Source: Galbula dea (taxonomy: Eukaryota; Chordata; Aves; Piciformes; Galbulidae). Taken from it: a stretch of 64,000 bases of DNA. Positions 1-12,430 of this stretch are shown in pieces. The translations under genes were made by a program, and so were the position numbers. The notes beneath the pieces were generated by a model that did not search any database, had not been told where the DNA came from, and worked only from the letters and a program-made list of their open reading frames with translations. The DNA lies in contig VWZX01008269.1 of assembly GCA_013399015.1 (NCBI GenBank), forward strand, positions 4,355 through 68,354, given 5' to 3'. Numbering within the stretch: the stretch's first letter is position 1; every line of letters starts with the position of its first letter.

Positions 1-825
1 ACCTGGAGAAGGGTTGTTTAAAGAGCAATCAGTGTTTTAGGTCATAGAGATGCTAAAATTCCAACAAATCTCACAGAAACAAGATTTTATTAAAAACTTC
101 ATTGGGACCTGAAGTACAGGTCTAAACACTAAATCTCAGTATGTAGCTTGGCCAGATTAACACATAAAATTAGAAACTATTAAAAAAAAAAAGAATAACA
201 AACACCAAAACAAAACAAAAAGCCCTTTTCTTTCATTCTTTGATTTCTTTCTAGTAAGTCACATAGTCCTCAAACATTTTTTTTCTGGCTTTCTACAGTT
301 ATATTATAAAGCTTTACACTTGCCTTCTTTTCTGGCACACAGATCTCAAGTGCTTTACAAAGACAAGTAATCCTGAGTGGCTCCACTCTACAAGAAGTAC
401 ACTGAGGTTAACTATGCTACATTTCGGTCTTGTGGAATGAGGTGAAAATCTGTGCATAACTGTTTCCAATGTGTTATTTACATTTTAAGTTTGTTGCATG
501 AATGTTTGTACAAAAAAAAGTCTATTGCTGTTCTATTCCATGTCCCCTGGCCCCCTCAGAAATGGAAATGTTATATCTCAGTGGAGTTCTGGGGTTAACT
601 GTTTTAATACAGCAGAAATGGAAAAATAAAAATTGCCAGCTACAAGGAAAAAGTCCAGTGCTTCAGAAAAAGAATTGGTATTTTGCTGCTCCTTTTCAGT
701 TCCTTTATTAGGGCCAACTTCAGCTTTCAAATAATTTTATTTATGTCTCAAGGTAAACTCTACACGTGGATCAGAAGGGAAAATCTGTTAATTTTCAGTT
801 ATTACCAGAAATTGACTTACTTTTT
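1..825. other. Unique AT-rich sequence, no gene seen
   Basis: Non-coding sequence up to the first CR1 remnant. It contains short A-rich runs (around 181-225) and T-rich runs (around 275-290). The longest open frame (502-711, 69 codons) has no recognisable motif and ordinary base composition, so I do not call it a gene. Confidence 0.6.
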
Positions 826-1120
826 AGAATCGTAAAACTGTTTGGGTTGGAAGGGACCTTTACAGGTCATCAAGTCCAACCTCTCTGCCATGGGCAGGGA
901 CATCTTTAACTAGATCAGGTTGCTTAGAGCCCCATCCAATTTAATCTTGAATGTTTCCAGGGATGGAACATCTATGACCTCTCTGGGCAGCATGATGCAG
1001 TGTTTCACCACCATCATTTCTTCCTATAAAATTTCTTCCTTATATCTGGTCTAAATCTACCTTCTATTAATTAAAGACCATTACTGCTCATTCTATCACA
1101 ACAGGCCTTGCTGAAAATGT
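826..1120 (-). repeat. CR1 LINE 3' fragment, 5'-truncated
   Basis: Read on the minus strand, this is the 3' end of a chicken-repeat-1 type non-LTR retrotransposon. It covers the last part of ORF2 (the C-terminal segment after the reverse transcriptase) and the short 3' UTR. The diagnostic part lies at 826-885, where the plus strand reads as the reverse complement of the CR1 3' end: an AGAATC tail, then TTGGAAGGGACCTTTACAGG, then a GTCATCAAGTCCAACC-like stretch. The stretch to about 1118 corresponds to the coding segment near the LDIRK and RLPREV boxes, but it carries stops and indels, so it is a dead copy. The tail keeps only part of one 8-bp unit. The TTTACAGGTC form of the UTR resembles the copy at 25.5 kb more than the young copies at 35 and 50.8 kb, which suggests an older subfamily. 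It is about 295 bp long, which is typical of the heavy 5' truncation of avian CR1. Confidence 0.9.
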
Positions 1121-2060
1121 TACAGTGTAATTTGGAATATATAATTTTTTTCACAAAGTATGTAACATTAAAATCTGCATATAGCAAGTTCTAAGATGAC
1201 ACAGAAACATGAGAAAAAAATCTCAAGTAATTCAGATTTTAAAGTGATAGATCCTCAAGGCTAAGAATGCCTTCCCTTTTTTTTTTCCTGTAGGAGTTGG
1301 AAATTAAAATCAAAATGTGCTTCTAACATCACTTGGTAAGTATCAATCCTCTGATTAAACTACCACTGAGCTGGATGCATACAATTAATTTTTAAAGGTG
1401 AAGAAAAAACCTTAATACTTTCAGAATGACTCTAAATTCCGGAATGAAAAAGAAAGTATGAATTAATACAACCCCATATGAGCAGCTTTTTTTGTTTAAT
1501 TTGATTTTTTCCTTCATCAGAATGGTATTAATTTAATTTAAATGATTTAGCATTTTTTTTTCACTATACAGAGCTTGATTAGTAATCAAGCCCAAATGTC
1601 TGAGAGAGATTTTCAGAGAAAAGAATTATTCAGTTCTGAAAAATATTATGATCTTGTGGTTTGTTTGGTTTTGATTTTTCCTACAACAACAAAGAAAAGT
1701 AGTTTTTTCAGTTACGATGTGAAAACAATTTTTCTTCTGATCATTCCAAAGAGAAATAATACCTAAATAGTGCTTCCCCTCCACTTATCTTATTTATGTA
1801 TTATATTAGTTTTTCTCACAGTAAAATTTCTTCGTGACTTCATTGGATAAGTATATATTTTTCCTACCACAGAGATGATTACATTGTCTCCACATTGTGA
1901 TCTTTGAAGGCATTTTTCTCAGGAGTAATCTTTTTAGAGATAATTGGACTTTTTCATCATCAAATACACTTGAAGCAACTTTAAACACAGCATGGCATAC
2001 ATCTCTTACAGACCTGCTCTTAAAGTTCATCATTACACTTCTGGAGGTTCTGATTCTGTG

Positions 2061-2086
2061 TATGTATATATATATACACACACATA
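2061..2086. repeat. (TA)n(CA)n compound microsatellite
   Basis: A short run of TA dinucleotides passes into CA dinucleotides and then CATAC. It is probably length-polymorphic, but short. Confidence 0.8.
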
Positions 2087-4939
2087 CCTACCTTTCTGTG
2101 CTATGCAACCATTTTTATGTTACTCATATGCTACATTGAAAAGAATAGTGGAAACCATTACAATTGCATAGCTAGCCAACAAAGAATAACCTAGCTGGAA
2201 CTCATTATACTAATTTTAATCATGTTAAGATAATATAGCATTAAACTGGATGTAATGATGTCATTTTAATACTGAACAGTGGTCAAACAGTGGTCAGTGT
2301 ATATAAATGTATATAAAATGAATGCTTAAATTAACATATATTAAAAGTTTATTTTGTACATATATATATACAAATATATACTTGTACATATAAATATACA
2401 CACATGAGTCTAAATGAAAAAGTTTCACTAGTTTATGAAACCAAACAGTTCTAGTACAAATTGCCAGCATGCCTATTCTGTCATAGTTGTTCTATAAGCA
2501 ACCAAAACCCCTCTTTTCTTTAGAGATATTCCATACACGCTGAACACATGTAATTTAAATTTGATTCCAATCTAAAGCCTAGAAAATGGCCAGTCTATTT
2601 CTTTAACTATGTTAAAAAAATGTTCTTTTTCCTCTGGTCAATACTTAATCAAATGGTATATGCTTCAACCTTAAGCACATCATGCATACAGGGAGTTACT
2701 GGTCTAGATGCAAACATCTGCACTGTAGCTGCCTGTATGCAGCTAAATGAATCCTAATCAATATGCCTAGAAGACAACATGCCAACTCTTTTTCTGTAAT
2801 ATGAAGCTTATTCCCAAAATTACACCTATGGACTTTGCAGCTTTGCTGTTTTGGAGTGTTTTGGGTTTAAAAGGCAAGATACTGGAGTTGCATTATGCCA
2901 AAAGTCTTCTACTAGAGGACTCCATCATCTATGCAATTTACAGTCACCTGGTGAAAACCATGAACATAGAGAGAAAGAACTGCAAACACTTAATGTGTTA
3001 AATGTTCCATGACAGATTTAACAGTTACAACTGCTGGCACTCATTTCTGTAATTGAACCAAGATTTTAAGGTTTGAATTCTAAAGAAACAAATCTCACTA
3101 AAGAAATGATAAATCATTATTCATCCCTAATTTCATCTTTCACTCAGGGAACTACTGCTTGCCTCTCCCCGTCCAAGTGCACTATTGAATGTGCAAAATT
3201 AAAGTCTGAAACAGTATTTCTCTCTGCCCCAATTCATCTAACAAAAACTGAAGACAAGAAACAGTTTATCTGATTTTTACATGTTTGGAACGACCACCTT
3301 TACTTCTTGCCTACTCCCCAAATGATTTGATGGGATTCTCAAAAACTGAAGCAAAAAAAAAAGTACTAGTTTCCTCAGACATAACCATTATGAGCTTCAA
3401 ACATATCTTATAAATTGCATATAATTTGAAAGCTTTACTGGGATGATATGCACCTGCAAATTGTTAGCTAACACCCACAGACACATTTTATGGATCATGC
3501 TCTGGTCTTTTTAACAACTCACAGTGGAGGCAGCTGGAAGAGTCCAAGCAAGAATGGTGGACACTTGAAATTTGTCCAAAGTGGTGTTGATATTACAGTG
3601 ACTGAAAGATGCAACAGCTTCCCTTCCTCTTAAAAAGTTGGTTGTTTTCTTTTTTTAAGGAAAAGTGCCTCCTATCCTATCCCATCCAACAGAAAAACAA
3701 AAGCAGAAAAAATGGTATCTTTGGGACTGCAAATCTTAGCCAACAGTACAGCTGCAAAGTTATAAAACAACCCCAGAAGGACTGATGATTATCACTACCT
3801 GGCATCCTTCCAGCTTAAATAGCCTCCCCCCCCTTGCAAAAAAAACTGTATTCCACAAGTCATTCTTTCTTGGATATCTCTAGTGTATCTATATGAATGG
3901 AAATACTGAAGCTGTGGAGTTTTTGGGGAGGGAAGCACGGCTTTTTGCTATAATTTGAAAAAGATTGAGCTATGTAAGAATTTTTCATCTTTTTTACATT
4001 TGAAGACTAAAAAAATAATTCTGAAGTGCTGGCAAAATAAAATAAAATATAAAAAAATATCAACAATCACTTACTTGCACAGCCTGGTCCTAATGTTGTG
4101 TAATACAACATAAGATCTGGTGATGAGCTGTGTCATTATATTCCCTTAGAAGTACAGATTCCCTGACTTCTTCCACGTTGTATCTAAAATATAGTAAATA
4201 AAGACATACATACATAGTAGTATGTATATAATCAATAGCTGAGCTGACTGCCAAACTCCCACAAATTTTGATTTTCATATATGTTATACATACATTTTGA
4301 GTTAATTTGGGCATAATCATTTAATATGTACAGCATTTGCAAATAAAGAATATCATAGAAAGGTCTTTACTGAACTTGGTAGAATAAAACTGACTCATTT
4401 TTAAAAATTGAATTAGAAATACCTTTTTTTTCAGAAGTTTAGAACTTAAGAGTTTTTATTAAAATTTAAACAGACATTCTAGAATTTGAAAAAGAAATAT
4501 ATCGCTTTTCTCACATCATAGTTTCAAAGATGCTGCAAATGCAATTCTTTATAGCAAATGTATTTTTCTATAGGAAAAGTATTTTTTTTCTCAAAATGAT
4601 GAAGGTGATTTAGGAAAAAGATATACTGAATAGACTAAAACTACTTGAAAAGCCCAGAACAGAAGTTCTCAGTGCATCTTATGGAACTACCTGAGACAGA
4701 ACAGAAAAAGAAGCAGGAGACAAGTTAGAGCAGATGACAGCTCATTTGGCCTTAGTAAAAGTTTCAGTGTTTCTGCATTTAAGTTATATTCCATGGTGAG
4801 GGTCAGAGTGTGTCAAACACATTGAAAATTTTGGCCTCCCCAACATGTGTTACACTCACACTACTGAGAATCTGTTGTGCCGCTAGTACTTCCAGATGAC
4901 AATGAAGTAGAAACCTTTTCAGTTGTCTTTTTTTCTTTC

Positions 4940-4964
<25 letters not shown>
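4940..4964. repeat. Poly(T) run of 25
   Basis: An uninterrupted run of 25 T residues, preceded by CTTTC-rich sequence from 4927. There is no retroposon body with target-site duplications beside it that I can see. It is most simply a mononucleotide microsatellite, and its length in an assembly may be unreliable. Confidence 0.85.
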
Positions 4965-4970
<6 letters not shown>

Positions 4971-7387
4971 TGTGGAATTGGCAGTAGCATGGGGTTTGTT
5001 TTAGTTCCAACTTGCTTTAAATGCTCTCTCTGTTTGTTATGTGGTATGGCATAGTTTTGTAGCTTAAACATACTTGGCAAATCCCCTCCTATTTGTTCAA
5101 ATTGCCTCCCACTCATTGCATACGTAGCTAACCAACACTAAGGAAATACTTCCAACTGTCTTCATACCAGGCCAGAGGTCATCCCAATCGGAAAACAGGG
5201 GCTTCAGATGGTATTTCCTTTATGTCAGCTAATTACAACCATATGTTTTCTGTGACAGAAAGGGAAGTAAGTATCAGACCCATTAGCCAGGTTAATTGCT
5301 CCTTCCACAGCTGATGCTCTCTGTGTAGCTTTTGTCCTGCAGTTTACTATAGTCTGTGCTCCCTGGTTTTAATTATTTTGTTGTTGCTTCTGCTCCATTA
5401 TTTTGTTTATTGCCAAAAGTGGTTTGTAAGCCATGATATGGGTATTCAGCTGTTTATGTCAGATAGCTAGGACAGTTTTCTGTCTACTGAATCTTGTGCA
5501 ATTTTTGGCTTTTCCCTGGTGTTGCCTTTGGACAATTTGGAGTGTAAGAAGTGGGGAATCTAGGATGGTGATAGGAAAAACATAACATGTATGCATCCGA
5601 TTGAGGTGACAAAGAATAATTTCACAATTCATCACCAGGATTCCCCTTGGCCCACTAGATGAAGGAAATCTAGTGATACGGATGACCACTATGGCATAGT
5701 TCAGGTACACATCAAAAAAATTTCCTGACATTAAAAACCCCGAACAATTATATTTGTGAAGACCACACTGGGCTTCAGCTTCAGGGAGTTTTGGACTTGC
5801 CCATTCTGCTCTTGTCTTCTCTGAAAATACTTACAGGTTCTGGAGAGGTAAGGAGTCTCCATTTTCTAAACTATGGACCCCAAGGAGGGCCCACAGGTTT
5901 AAGGCAAGCAGGATTTCCTCTACACTAGTAGCCTCACACACATGTTGTAATAACCACATTCTTAACATTGCCTTTTGCCACCTGTACTCAGCATGTTGTC
6001 ACACAAGTCATTAACTTAGAAAACTAACAGGAGCCAAACAAAAACCTCTAGAATAAGCGAGTTGTCACGAAAAAACAATTAAAAAGTCACCTGTTGTGAA
6101 AAAAATATATTTAATCTAAGATGGGTAAAAAGACCACCCAAGATTTACCAAAAGTTGTTGTTTTTTTTTTTCTCCCCTCTCTCCTCAAGCTTGTTATTTG
6201 CAATACAGGTACATTTATATGAATCACTAACTGTGAAGGATGGGGATGATGATCTCATCTCAACATCTTTGATTGTCTAGATATATAAAATGATAAAAAA
6301 ATGATTAGTTAAAAACCATTTCTTTTTAACAAACTAAAGAGCAGCAGCAGAGTGCAACATATTCCCTTATATTTCAAATATCCCCTTATTTTTAAACTAA
6401 CTCATAGGTATGGCAATATTTGGAATGTAATTTTGCAAACTGATGTGCACGAAGTTATCTTTATCTGGTTAGATAATCCTAGAAAATCTTGTGATAGAGA
6501 TTTAAGGATCTAATTCCTGAAAACTCCAGCTGATTACAGAATTTGTTATCTGTACTACTTTTTGTGTTTAGGATAAAATTTTGGTCAGGATTACAAACAC
6601 TTCAGTAGCAATATGTGAGCCTGCTTAGGAGCTAAAATGGTTATATTAATGCCAAGTTAAATGAATTCTGTTGAAAGTTAACCCTTAAACAGATAAGGAC
6701 CTATTTTACATTAGAAGTCTCTAAAGAAATATTGCAAGTTATTTTTTCCAAAATTCATACACTTTGTATGGTTTCGTATCTGTATTTTCTTCCACACGGA
6801 AATAATAATTGCTTCATTGAGCCACTGTATCTTTTCTGAATATAAAGAATTATCACAAACTAAGAAAAGTGCTTACTGAAAATATTTTCTTATCCTAGAA
6901 AACAAGTGTCTTTGAGTGGAATTATCAAATGGGTAAAAATAGGTAAAGATGAATGAAATCCTAATTTTCAAGTACAGAGAAACTAAGCATTTTGGTGTAG
7001 TTTGCAAGGCAAATAAATCTCTGGCAGAACCAGAAACTGGACTTAGTACTTTGACCATAAAAACTTCTGCACCAGTGGATTTTCCTTAATTACTTGAAAC
7101 GAATATCAGGACAGTTATGATGGATATAGATGAGTAAAAAATACACATTCTTTTCAGCTGAATGCAGTTGAAAGATAAGAAGTCTAGAAAGCATGAGATA
7201 AAAAACTTTTAAATAAATAATTTTAACATATTTGCATTTGATATCCCTCTAAAAAGAGACTCACTGGATTCTTTGTCAACCTCACTTTTGAGAAGCATGT
7301 TTCTGAATCCATATCTCAGTCAGAGGCAATAATTTTCGATGTTCTTTGAGTCTAAGAATGTGATTTGATTAAAGTTTTACTACAGAC

Positions 7388-7463
7388 TCAGGTGGCGGTA
7401 CAATTGGTGTCATTTTCTGTAAATGATGACACAGATGGCAAAACACACCTTTGTGCCACCTGA
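7388..7463. promoter_or_regulatory. Nested inverted repeat with E-boxes, candidate regulatory patch
   Basis: The sequence shows two nested inverted repeats. The outer arms are TCAGGTGGC (7388-7396) and GCCACCTGA (7455-7463). The inner arms are GTGTCAT (7407-7413) and ATGACAC (7426-7432). The outer arms contain CAGGTG (7389-7394) and CACCTG (7457-7462), with another CACCT at 7446-7450. ZEB and Snail family repressors are known to bind CAGGTG/CACCTG, and ZEB proteins prefer two spaced sites. That this patch is functional is my inference. A 9-bp inverted repeat alone is expected by chance several times in a window of this size. Confidence 0.2.
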
Positions 7464-8694
7464 AGATCCAGCAGAAGATGTTTCTATGACTTTCATTTTT
7501 TCACTTAAAAGTTTCTTCTGTTACTTAGTGGTTTTAATTTACTGGGTATGTTCTGTTTGAATTGAATTGAGCTGAGGAAAGACTTGTCCTGCAATTGGCA
7601 AGGTTCACTATCATTGCCAGTTATGGATGAGCCAAACCCGTAACTTCATATCCAAATCTTTACAATATCTAGGAGAAAGGATCAGATATGAACACTCTGT
7701 TCTAAACTCACCCTTATGGCTTTGATCCCAGGACAAATCCAAAAATAGAAAAGGCCTCTTTCATATCTCCAATTTGGACACAGTCAAATTCTGTTTTCAT
7801 CAGATTGCACTCCAAGAAGGAAGAAATTATGTGAGCTTGCCACAGCTATGTATGAAGACAACCCTGAAATGTAACCTTAATTCTGCCTCAAAACTAAACT
7901 CCAAACCATACCCTAAATTCATACAGGTTTGAGTCTGACTTCCATATTCCACCTAAATCCATAGCCCTTAAAACTGTGTTTCTGAATAATAATAATTTAT
8001 TTTTTTGTTTTGGAATGCATTGGACTATATCTAATTGTAAATCCTTGCAAAATCCCATATGCTGGAATGTTACATTTGATGCACGTATGTTAAAGATTGT
8101 TCTAACTCATCTATAAGCTACCCAGTATGACCAGTGACTAAACAAATAAAAACAACCTCCCCCAAAACACCCCTCACCTCCCTCAACAAAAACAAAAGAA
8201 AAAATAAGAAAGGTAAACATTTAACTCTTTCCCCACTTTGATTGGAGAGCATCAGGAATCAGAATAAAATGAGAGAGAAGCAGCAGCAAAGAGCAGCTGT
8301 GATGTGAAACAGCAGGAAAAGAAGAGAAAGGACTGTTTTTCCCCAGAAGAAGTTTACATAAACAAGAAAGCAACCAGCAAACACTTCCAGTAAAGCAAAG
8401 GTTCACTCCAAAAGCAGTGAATAGCTAAAGAGAAGATTGAGAAAAATCCATCTTTGGAGCAGAAATGACCAGTAATGTTTTATTTAACTCTCCTGAAAGC
8501 TGAAGGGTGGAGAGGAGGAGCAAGGGGGAGTTGGAAGGAGGGAATGAATGTCTTTCAGTTGTACTGAGGTACTGAACTGATAAACATACTACTGTTACTC
8601 TGCACTGAGAATACTTTCTATAACCCAGAAAAAGACTGTTCTAGTCAGGCCTTTTTTTCTTCATAAAAAAGAATAATGACTCTAATGTCTCTCT

Positions 8695-9740
8695 TCCTCT
8701 TTTTTTACAAGCTCCCTTTAAGTATTGGAAGGCCACAAGAAGGTCTCCCTGGAGCCTTCTCTTTTCCACAACGAAGAACTCCAACTATTTCAGCCTGTCC
8801 TCACAGCAGAGGTGCTCCAGACATCTAATTGTTTTCAAAGCCCTCCTCTGGACCCACTTTAAAAGGTCCATGTCTTTCTTGGGCCCCAGAACTGGATGCA
8901 ATACTTCAGGTGGGGTCTCACAAAGACAGAGTAAAGGCACATAATCACCTCCCTTAACATGCTGGTCATGCCTTTTCTGATGCAGCCCAAGACATAGTTG
9001 GCTTTCTGGGCTGCAAGGGCACTTGGCCTTGTTGAACCTCATTCATGTTGGTCTCACTTCTTGAGCTTGTCCAGGTCCCTCCAGACGGCATCCATCCCTT
9101 CTGTTGTGTCAACTGCATCACTCAGCTTTGTGTCATCTCTGAACTTACTGAGGGTGCACTTAATTCCATTGTCTGTTATTGATAAAGATATTGAAGAGCT
9201 TTTGTCCCAAGACAGAGCCCTGAGGGACACCACCTGTCACCATTCTCCACCTCCACATAGAGCCACTGACTGTAACTCTCTGGTTGTGCCCATGCAGCCA
9301 ATTTCTTATTCATCCTTCAAATCCTTGGAACCTTGTTTCTCTGACAGCAATCATGTCATAGTTATCTAATAACACCATCATCTCCAACTCTTCTCACATG
9401 CCTTGATGTAAAAGCACTTCAGCTGGGCTATGAGCCTCATTATGTTTTGGGAGGAGCCCCCTCTAGTTTGTTTGGGATGATTTACAGGCATTTCCCTGTT
9501 GCCTTCTGAAGTGTTGGTGTGCCTTTATTCTTCCCTGACTTTCTGAAACTCATCTCCGCCCACTGCTGGATCTACTTTAAAGCTTTTCTGACAAGTCCAT
9601 CCATCTTGCTGCCTGGAACACTCTTACCCCTTTGGTTAAATGCAGCCCATCCATTGTCAGGGTGCTTGGTCTTTCAAAGGTATGTCTGAGTCCATTTATG
9701 AGCATCTTATACATAATCAGTGTTAAGGACTAGAAAGAAA
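8695..9740 (-). repeat. Collapsed CR1 LINE: ORF1 end, EN start, RT and C-terminal part
   Basis: Read on the minus strand (from 9740 down), this is a long but internally deleted CR1 non-LTR retrotransposon. The first part (about 9600-9720) carries DGLHLTK followed by G-RVF (9651 downwards), like the last block of the ORF1 esterase (SGNH) domain, and soon meets a stop. Next comes the start of ORF2: QLKCFYIKA, then EELE, then NYDMIAVRET (9334-9363), which is the opening of the endonuclease domain. At about 9325-9345 the reading jumps straight to the late RT region: IRNWL, then GVPQGSVLG (9205-9228), then the catalytic box as FRDD instead of FADD (9132-9143), then RFNKAKC, VQRRALK and LEHLCCEDRLK. 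About 1 kb or more of endonuclease and early RT is missing. There is a one-base frameshift between GVPQ and FRDD, and there are several stops. The element fades out near 8695, before the 3' UTR and tail. It is clearly dead. Confidence 0.88.
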
Positions 9741-9800
9741 AATCTAGTACGGCTGGTAGCAACTAGGGATAGCTATATGGAAGCCAGAATATGTGTTGGG

Positions 9801-9829
9801 TTTTTGTTTGTTTGTTTGTTTTGTTTTTT
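9801..9829. repeat. (TTTG)n tract
   Basis: About five imperfect TTTG units ending in a T run. It is simple sequence with no element attached. Confidence 0.8.
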
Positions 9830-10206
9830 AGAGCATACAGTTAGTTGACAACTTAGAGGAACATTATTAACAATACTTGCATTACAGCTGTAGAAAGTTA
9901 AATTTGCAGAAAATGGTTTCGAAATTATTATTTTACAGAAATGTGTTGCTTTCTAATAAAACCCTTTCTGCCATTTCCTAGGCTCAATTCCAAGTCAAAT
10001 AATCACCTCATATTTTTGAACAACAACAACCAACCAAACAAAAAATGTTTGAGGCTTCACGAAGTTCTGCTGATTTTCCACAATTACTGTGAATGTTTTA
10101 TGAAATGTCAGGATGATGGAATGCTACATAGCATTATCTCATGAACAGATTTTTCTTATTTATCATTCTGAGGGTTCATTTTTAGCCATACTCCCACGTC
10201 AACCTT

Positions 10207-10240
10207 CCCCCCCCCAAAAAAACCCCCAAAAAACAACAAA
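10207..10240. repeat. C-run/A-run low-complexity block
   Basis: Alternating homopolymers: nine C, seven A, five C, then an A-rich stretch. It is likely to be hard to sequence accurately. Confidence 0.75.
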
Positions 10241-10829
10241 AAATTCCAAACCCAAAACATACAAAAAAGCACATTGACTACAAATGGTGTTATGGTCAAG
10301 CTTCTCTGAAAAAGAACACTTTGAAAAGTGTTAAAATATTTCATGACTGCTTTTACTTGCAAAACTGTTATTGTGTGCGATTTTTGTTTTGGAGAGTGAT
10401 ATATCTCCTTATTGAAATACTCAGGCCTGCTGCCTTTACTCTCTTTTTAAATTCAGAAACAATTACTGTCTTTGGGAATTTTCACCACAGTACTTGTCAC
10501 TCTGTGCCTCCTTTTGAATTTGGCTCTGGGTGTTGACACATTTATTTTGATTCTTTGATTCCCTCCGCTACTCAAGTGCTCTGTGAATAGCTATGTCATA
10601 TATGTGACTCCTGAACAGATGATATGTGACAGGTGAAACTCTTACCTTTCATCTAAGGACTGTTTTTATCTTGCTCACCATCATTTTCATACTTGGCTAA
10701 GGGATCTAGCTCTTGTGGCTGTGTCACACTGATATACCTGCACTGCTAAAAAATAAGGGTGAGAAAGAGTTCGAGTAATGGACTCTGCTATTTATTGAGT
10801 TGCTTATATTCTGGACCTCTTCGGCTCCT

Positions 10830-10975
10830 CTCCTTCTCCAGAGGGGCTTAATCCTAAAGCAATATAGACATGAGGCAGCCCTCAGCAGCCTGGCTGTAGC
10901 CATTGGCCTAGTGTGTTCTGCCCTGTTCAAGAATGGGTGCCCAGAACTGCTCCTGCAGACTAACACAAGACTGAT
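10830..10975 (-). repeat. Possible very old CR1 fragment
   Basis: The plus strand has GGGTGCCCAGAACTG (10935-10949) downstream of a CTCAGCAGCCTGGCTGTAG-like stretch. This is the order found in the reverse complement of CR1 where the region around the QFWAP box is antisense. The rest is too diverged to align by eye. I list it as a weak candidate. It could instead be unrelated, moderately GC-rich unique sequence. Confidence 0.25.
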
Positions 10976-12046
10976 GAGCCTGTTCCACAAAGATGCTGAT
11001 TATGACTAAGTTTATCTGTAACTTAAGACACTCCTTTTATATGCACTTCTTTTCCTCCTTTGGGTCTTCTTTTTGTCACCAGGGAAGTAATTAGGACTAT
11101 AATACATAGAAAATGAGTGAGAGAGGGCTACAAAGGGTTATTTCTCACTGCTGTTTTCCTTTATTCTTTTCATCAATTTCATCTAATTCTTGTTGTCCTC
11201 CAGGCATCTCTGAATTGTTTAGAGGTGTAATTAATGATGGAAACCCTTCCAGTTGTTACATGAAAGCAGTTATGCATACCCACTTCAGTGCTCTTCAAAG
11301 AAAGACCTCTGATACAAATATGTACATACACACAAAAAGAAAATTTGACCAACTTTTCCATGGTCTGATAACAGCATGCATTTTTAAAACCCTTTCAATA
11401 CTTAACAGCAATTCAAATGCATGCAACAGAACCCACTGTACAACAGCCCTAAGAACATGGCACAAAATAGCTGGATAAAATGACAATCAGAAGAGGAAAT
11501 GAGTTTTTTCCAAGCAAGAGAAATGTTACAACCCAGTTTAGCTCAAGGGCAGATTGCTCACCCACATTGCTTTCTTTAGGACTGCTTTGACTTTTGGTTT
11601 CCTAAAAGGGGGTTTCCATATGGAAATTTAGTGAACAGCAAAGCAAAACTAGCCAAAAAGTTTATGAAATGTCATGGTTTGAATGAATAAAAAATATATA
11701 CTATGTTAAAGGGAGGTCAGATATGTGCAGAGTTGTGTTTCTCAGGTTTTAAAGATAAATTAAGTCTAGTGTATATTACATACATGTTCACACATACAAC
11801 TGGATCAAAATTATCTGCTAAACCCCAGCACCTTCATAGAAGAAATAATTATTCTGACAAAAGGTTGGTACTGCTCATGAGTGTACTCTTTACTAGAATG
11901 ATATATTCTCAGTTGACATTATTTTGTCCATTTTTCATGTGTTTATTTAATATGCACAATAAAAGTCTATGGGGTTCTGGAAACAACATAAGATATTACT
12001 TTCCTAGATAATCTGATACAAAAATTACATCCCCTCATCCATTAAA

Positions 12047-12430
12047 ATGAGGCACATGGACCAGCTGAGACAGGTTGATGATTGTTTAGCTGCAGGGAGC
12101 CCTGACTTCCTGGGATGTGCCCACTGCAAGAAATGTCTCAAGTTGTTTTTCAAGCTAAAGAATCAACAGCCTGATGGCTTGGCAGGGGGCTTTGGAATGG
12201 CAGGGACAGGCCTTAGAGGTCTCCCTGGCTTTAGGAGCCTTGTGACCCACTGCATGGAGCAGTCACTGCTGTCTTTTGACCTAGAGACCCTGACATCTGT
12301 AGGCTTGGTAACCTGTCACAGTAGGCTTTATGAGATCGATTTATGCTTAAATAGTGTGCTTGTGAGCACTTTACATTTCCACTTTTCTAATTGGCAGGAT
12401 TCCTTCTCATATTTGGTAAAATTAAACTAA
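12047..12430 (+). other. Moderately GC-rich block with a 127-codon open frame, unassigned
   Basis: A frame opens at an ATG at 12047 and stays open to 12430. Its predicted product has a cysteine pair (CAHCKKC) and a glycine-rich middle, but no domain I recognise. The first 280 bases are clearly less AT-rich than the flanks and include GGCTTGGCAGGGGGC-like sequence. Splice sites, a poly(A) signal with a tail, and target-site duplications are not evident. Possibilities are an old transposon fragment, a decayed processed pseudogene, or chance. I do not call it a gene. Confidence 0.2.

Larger units (their letters stand above)
1121..8694. other. Long unique AT-rich tract without genes
   Basis: About 7.6 kb with no recognisable exon, interspersed repeat or RNA gene. 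Contents noted separately: a TA/CA microsatellite (2061-2086), a 25-T run (4940-4964) and a nested inverted repeat with E-boxes (7388-7463). A TA-rich patch lies at about 2340-2400. All open frames are under 95 codons and lack family motifs. Small patches such as 5160-5330 look less AT-rich than their surroundings, but I cannot assign them. Confidence 0.55.
9745..10829. other. AT-rich intergenic or intronic sequence, simple repeats only
   Basis: No gene seen. It holds a TTTG tetranucleotide tract (9801-9829) and a C9/A7/C5/A6 low-complexity run (10207-10240). Open frames are short and motif-free. Confidence 0.55.

Noticed and set aside
4919..5116. Minus-strand frame ending in a lysine run
   Set aside because: The lysines are the translation of the 25-T homopolymer.
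8998..9369. 123-codon plus-strand open frame
   Set aside because: It is antisense to the CR1 element on the minus strand, whose GVPQGS and FRDD boxes lie in the same bases.
11113..11478. 121-codon plus-strand frame
   Set aside because: Two minus-strand frames overlap it, no family motif is seen, and no exon borders fit.
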